From Caryophanales bacterium (GTDB taxonomy: Bacteria; Bacillota_I; Bacilli_A; RF39; UBA660): a stretch of DNA of 8,216 bases. The translations under genes were made by a program, and so were the position numbers. The stretch is taken from the NCBI GenBank assembly GCA_016291895.1, contig JAEEZO010000031.1, positions 1 through 8,216 on the forward strand, given 5' to 3'. Below the pieces are notes generated by a model, which was not told the origin of the DNA, searched no databases, and saw only the letters and a list, made by a program, of their open reading frames with translations. Shown here one piece after another: positions 7,501-8,216 of this stretch (within the stretch, counting starts at the first letter, position 1; each line of letters begins with the position of its first letter).

Positions 7501-8216
7501 CCAATTATAATTAGGATTAATCTTAGTATAGAAACCTGTTATTCTATCAATCCATAATCCATTAACATCATCTCGCATAAGACGCATTGACGCATCACGT
7601 AAATTAGTTCCATATAATAATTCTGGATCAATTACTGCAAGAATATTTCCATTACTATCAACACGTATAAATTGATTATTTGCTTCATCAAAACAAATCT
7701 TTTCTTTACTATATAATTTAATTTCATTATCTAATAAAACATCAGCAGGAATTTCTATTCTTCCATTAACAGAAGTACCATTTTTAATAGCATTTCTAAT
7801 AGATTCAGGTATATTACTATCCTCTTGGATAGGTATAGCTGATTTAGCCTCTTCATTACTATCAATTTCAGAGCCTTCGCTTAAAGAACTATCTTCTTGA
7901 GTATCAAGACCTTCTGTACCGGCATCTTCACGAACATTGATATCTTCACCAACATGGCTATCTGGATTTATATCACTTGGACTACCTTGTTGACTACCTG
8001 GGAAAGTAAAATCATCAATACTTGGACCTTGAAAATCCATTCCCGTATAAGGTGATAGATTTGGTGTTCCACTACTAACATGACCAGCACCACCCATGAT
8101 AGCTTCAGCAATAAATCCTGAAGTAAAGGCATCCCATCCAGTATCCATTACTTGACTAATTGCAAAGGCACTAGCTTCAAAATCTGTACAATTTGGATGA
8201 AGCTTTTTATATTCCA
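4594..8216 (-). CDS. Large polymorphic toxin-like protein with C-terminal DUF3626/ART-like domain, 5' end beyond window
   Basis: At least 1206 residues are in frame from the right edge. The Met at 8148 has no Shine-Dalgarno site, and the frame stays open for 22 codons before it, so the start lies outside. Numbering from that Met: a Gly-rich segment (1-50), an acidic Ser/Glu linker (about 65-120), a beta-rich region, about nine tandem repeats (429-909), a helical stretch (about 915-1000) and a C-terminal domain (about 990-1184). The last contains YGMLFPD (1023-1029), YYRSGPGYWYGRG (1042-1054), TITIGDS (1075-1081) and YIEIQVHG (1141-1148), followed by DVIEEIVF and a DP. By memory this pattern matches DUF3626 proteins, an ADP-ribosyltransferase-like group. 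The adjacent ARH gene supports ADP-ribosylation. The missing N-terminus probably holds an LXG or other export domain. No membrane segments are seen. Toxicity and export are inferences. Confidence 0.88.
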   Translation of the reverse strand, partial: EYKKLHPNCTDFEASAFAISQVMDTGWDAFTSGFIAEAIMGGAGHVSSGTPNLSPYTGMDFQGPSIDDFTFPGSQQGSPSDINPDSHVGEDINVREDAGTEGLDTQEDSSLSEGSEIDSNEEAKSAIPIQEDSNIPESIRNAIKNGTSVNGRIEIPADVLLDNEIKLYSKEKICFDEANNQFIRVDSNGNILAVIDPELLYGTNLRDASMRLMRDDVNGLWIDRITGFYTKINPNYNWASLLSHLNGEFKKRKSTGLHSFESFALQLGDGTISIKIGENLFTGVDVDTDAANGDLVIKDKNDGHELGRIAQDANGFITLYWEYTNHPTRGKYTTLFPAGLDLQAIADEFNSIPNKVPSHLQIKENVKTGLIDLRNAYYEFEYTIPETGQKINLIVEVTNGDIASIYPKGEMFDSGRPNTYDVVTTSNNSSTQIPVEQIVADLTAKYGDNGLSINVENDSCTVKVGDDSFVVPSSELGNEATREQIEMLTNSDYFRIRNIYSNDITNVSISDGKYRITTIHGDVITLSKEDVESGLAKTALDMVTSFDYKAMRDYYQSSIDSVTCDPLNKTYTLVVATGETITFDTRELSNGLAENKLIAATDPDILDFRERNKNRIESFSYDGKVFRIVANKFGDIIEERDLFKYDVQLKIDLLTDERYLNLREKYPGKFISVAVSDGKYHVSVLGVTSRRTYTFSFAPDELDNQTINDSIDMMLSEEYDNFYISMCFINNFILGITVRNGRYVITRLNGSEIYAERGGLSDSGLLNQLFFDSIVNTHHEGLSSWSRDGDNFKLVTTNGDTIILNSKQLRNPKIYNMIGVMISDQQYAKLKKHVGDIIKSTTIDEEGKLVITTTYGDTFALSSEIINSENLFYDMIAYKYRHEAILMEDGRYRIVDKYGQEYFFTESELADDANLISIYNLTIEYENDLVNDWIINNILELPSKITPKQQAAMDAKVDEIAYRVGATREEVYSAIRQGLNKIVSESAFGDRISMNTLQAILTSWIKNQHESNSSNGAYNPRERRKLENALFFVPPTVDASDAAVYGMLFPDLNTASDTSKAINYYRSGPGYWYGRGDGDKTQVVLIFNKSKIMDNTTITIGDSLDYAYYQGVGPGIQAGAPATNPEYLGSFEEFLDGVTSLDEIKNANLETFAPNHSYRGDQYIEIQVHGRYAHSIDVIEEIVFLVEPDPVVTKMLDNLNIPWRVI
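4597..5175 (-). other. C-terminal putative ADP-ribosyltransferase (DUF3626-like) domain of the large toxin-like protein
   Basis: This is the last ~190 residues of the large protein. Candidate core elements are Arg1044 or Arg1053 in the YYRSGPGYWYGRG stretch, the TIGDS strand ending at Ser1081 and the E1143-x-Q1145 of YIEIQVHG. Together these could make an R-S-E type active site, but I cannot place the residues without a structural alignment. Domain type is inferred from recalled DUF3626 patterns (YGxL, T-x-T-x-GDS, E-x-QVHG, D-V-E-x-x-V-x-DP) and the neighbouring ARH gene. Confidence 0.6.
5422..6864 (-). repeat. About nine diverged tandem protein repeats in the large toxin-like protein
   Basis: Each unit is about 45-60 residues. 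It begins with a strand pair of the form x-SDGKYRITT-x(2)-GD-x-ITL, continues with a [ST]-x(2)-EL-x-N turn, and ends with an amphipathic helix like M-x-TS-x-DY-x(2)-LR. Clear examples are NVSISDGKYRITTIHGD, SVAVSDGKYHVSV, GITVRNGRYVITRLNG, STTIDEEGKLVITTTYGD and ILMEDGRYRIVDKYGQ. The units are diverged in protein and DNA, so this is an old array and not a recent duplication. It could act as a stalk or delivery module. Confidence 0.75.

Overview
This AT-rich window (roughly 30% G+C by eye) reads almost entirely on the minus strand. Coding uses the standard bacterial code, with TGG for Trp and TAA or TAG stops. AGGAGG-type ribosome binding sites, a type VII (WXG100/ESX) protein cassette and an RNase J family gene point to a low-GC Gram-positive bacterium. 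A member of the Bacilli, such as an Erysipelotrichia- or Mollicutes-related gut lineage, is likely, but the sequence does not fix the species.

Layout in the direction of transcription (right to left). (1) Positions 8216 to 4594 hold the 3' part of a very large toxin-like gene whose true start lies beyond the right edge. Its visible 1206 codons encode an acidic linker, about nine diverged tandem beta-rich repeats, a helical segment and a C-terminal domain that resembles the DUF3626 group and is inferred to be ADP-ribosyltransferase-like. (2) Twelve bases after its stop comes an ADP-ribosylglycohydrolase (DraG/ARH family, 4581-3349) with its catalytic motifs intact, a natural immunity enzyme for an ADP-ribosylating toxin. 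(3) A 142-aa acidic helical protein of unknown family (3273-2845) has its own putative promoter and a strong terminator. (4) Behind a second similar promoter lie a WXG100-like protein (2701-2438) and a translationally coupled WXG100-like partner carrying YTG and YxxxE motifs (2428-2021), closed by a terminator. (5) An 83-aa coiled-coil-like protein (1956-1705) follows, and then a third terminator. (6) A separate transcription unit (1557 to the left edge) encodes an RNase J homologue in which three of the seven metal-ligand positions are substituted.

Working model (inference): 1-5 form a type VII secretion effector island. The polymorphic toxin is exported with help from the small helical proteins, and the ARH protein removes ADP-ribose from self targets. 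The 142-aa protein may be a second immunity or accessory factor. The pairing of a DUF3626-like C-terminal domain with an ARH immunity gene parallels the Tre1/Tri1 type VI pair of Gram-negatives and is the most interesting point here. The RNase J-like gene looks like a chromosomal housekeeping neighbour, probably a J2-type non-catalytic subunit.

No tRNA, rRNA, CRISPR array, IS element or integrase was seen, and no gene-free stretch exceeds 150 bases.
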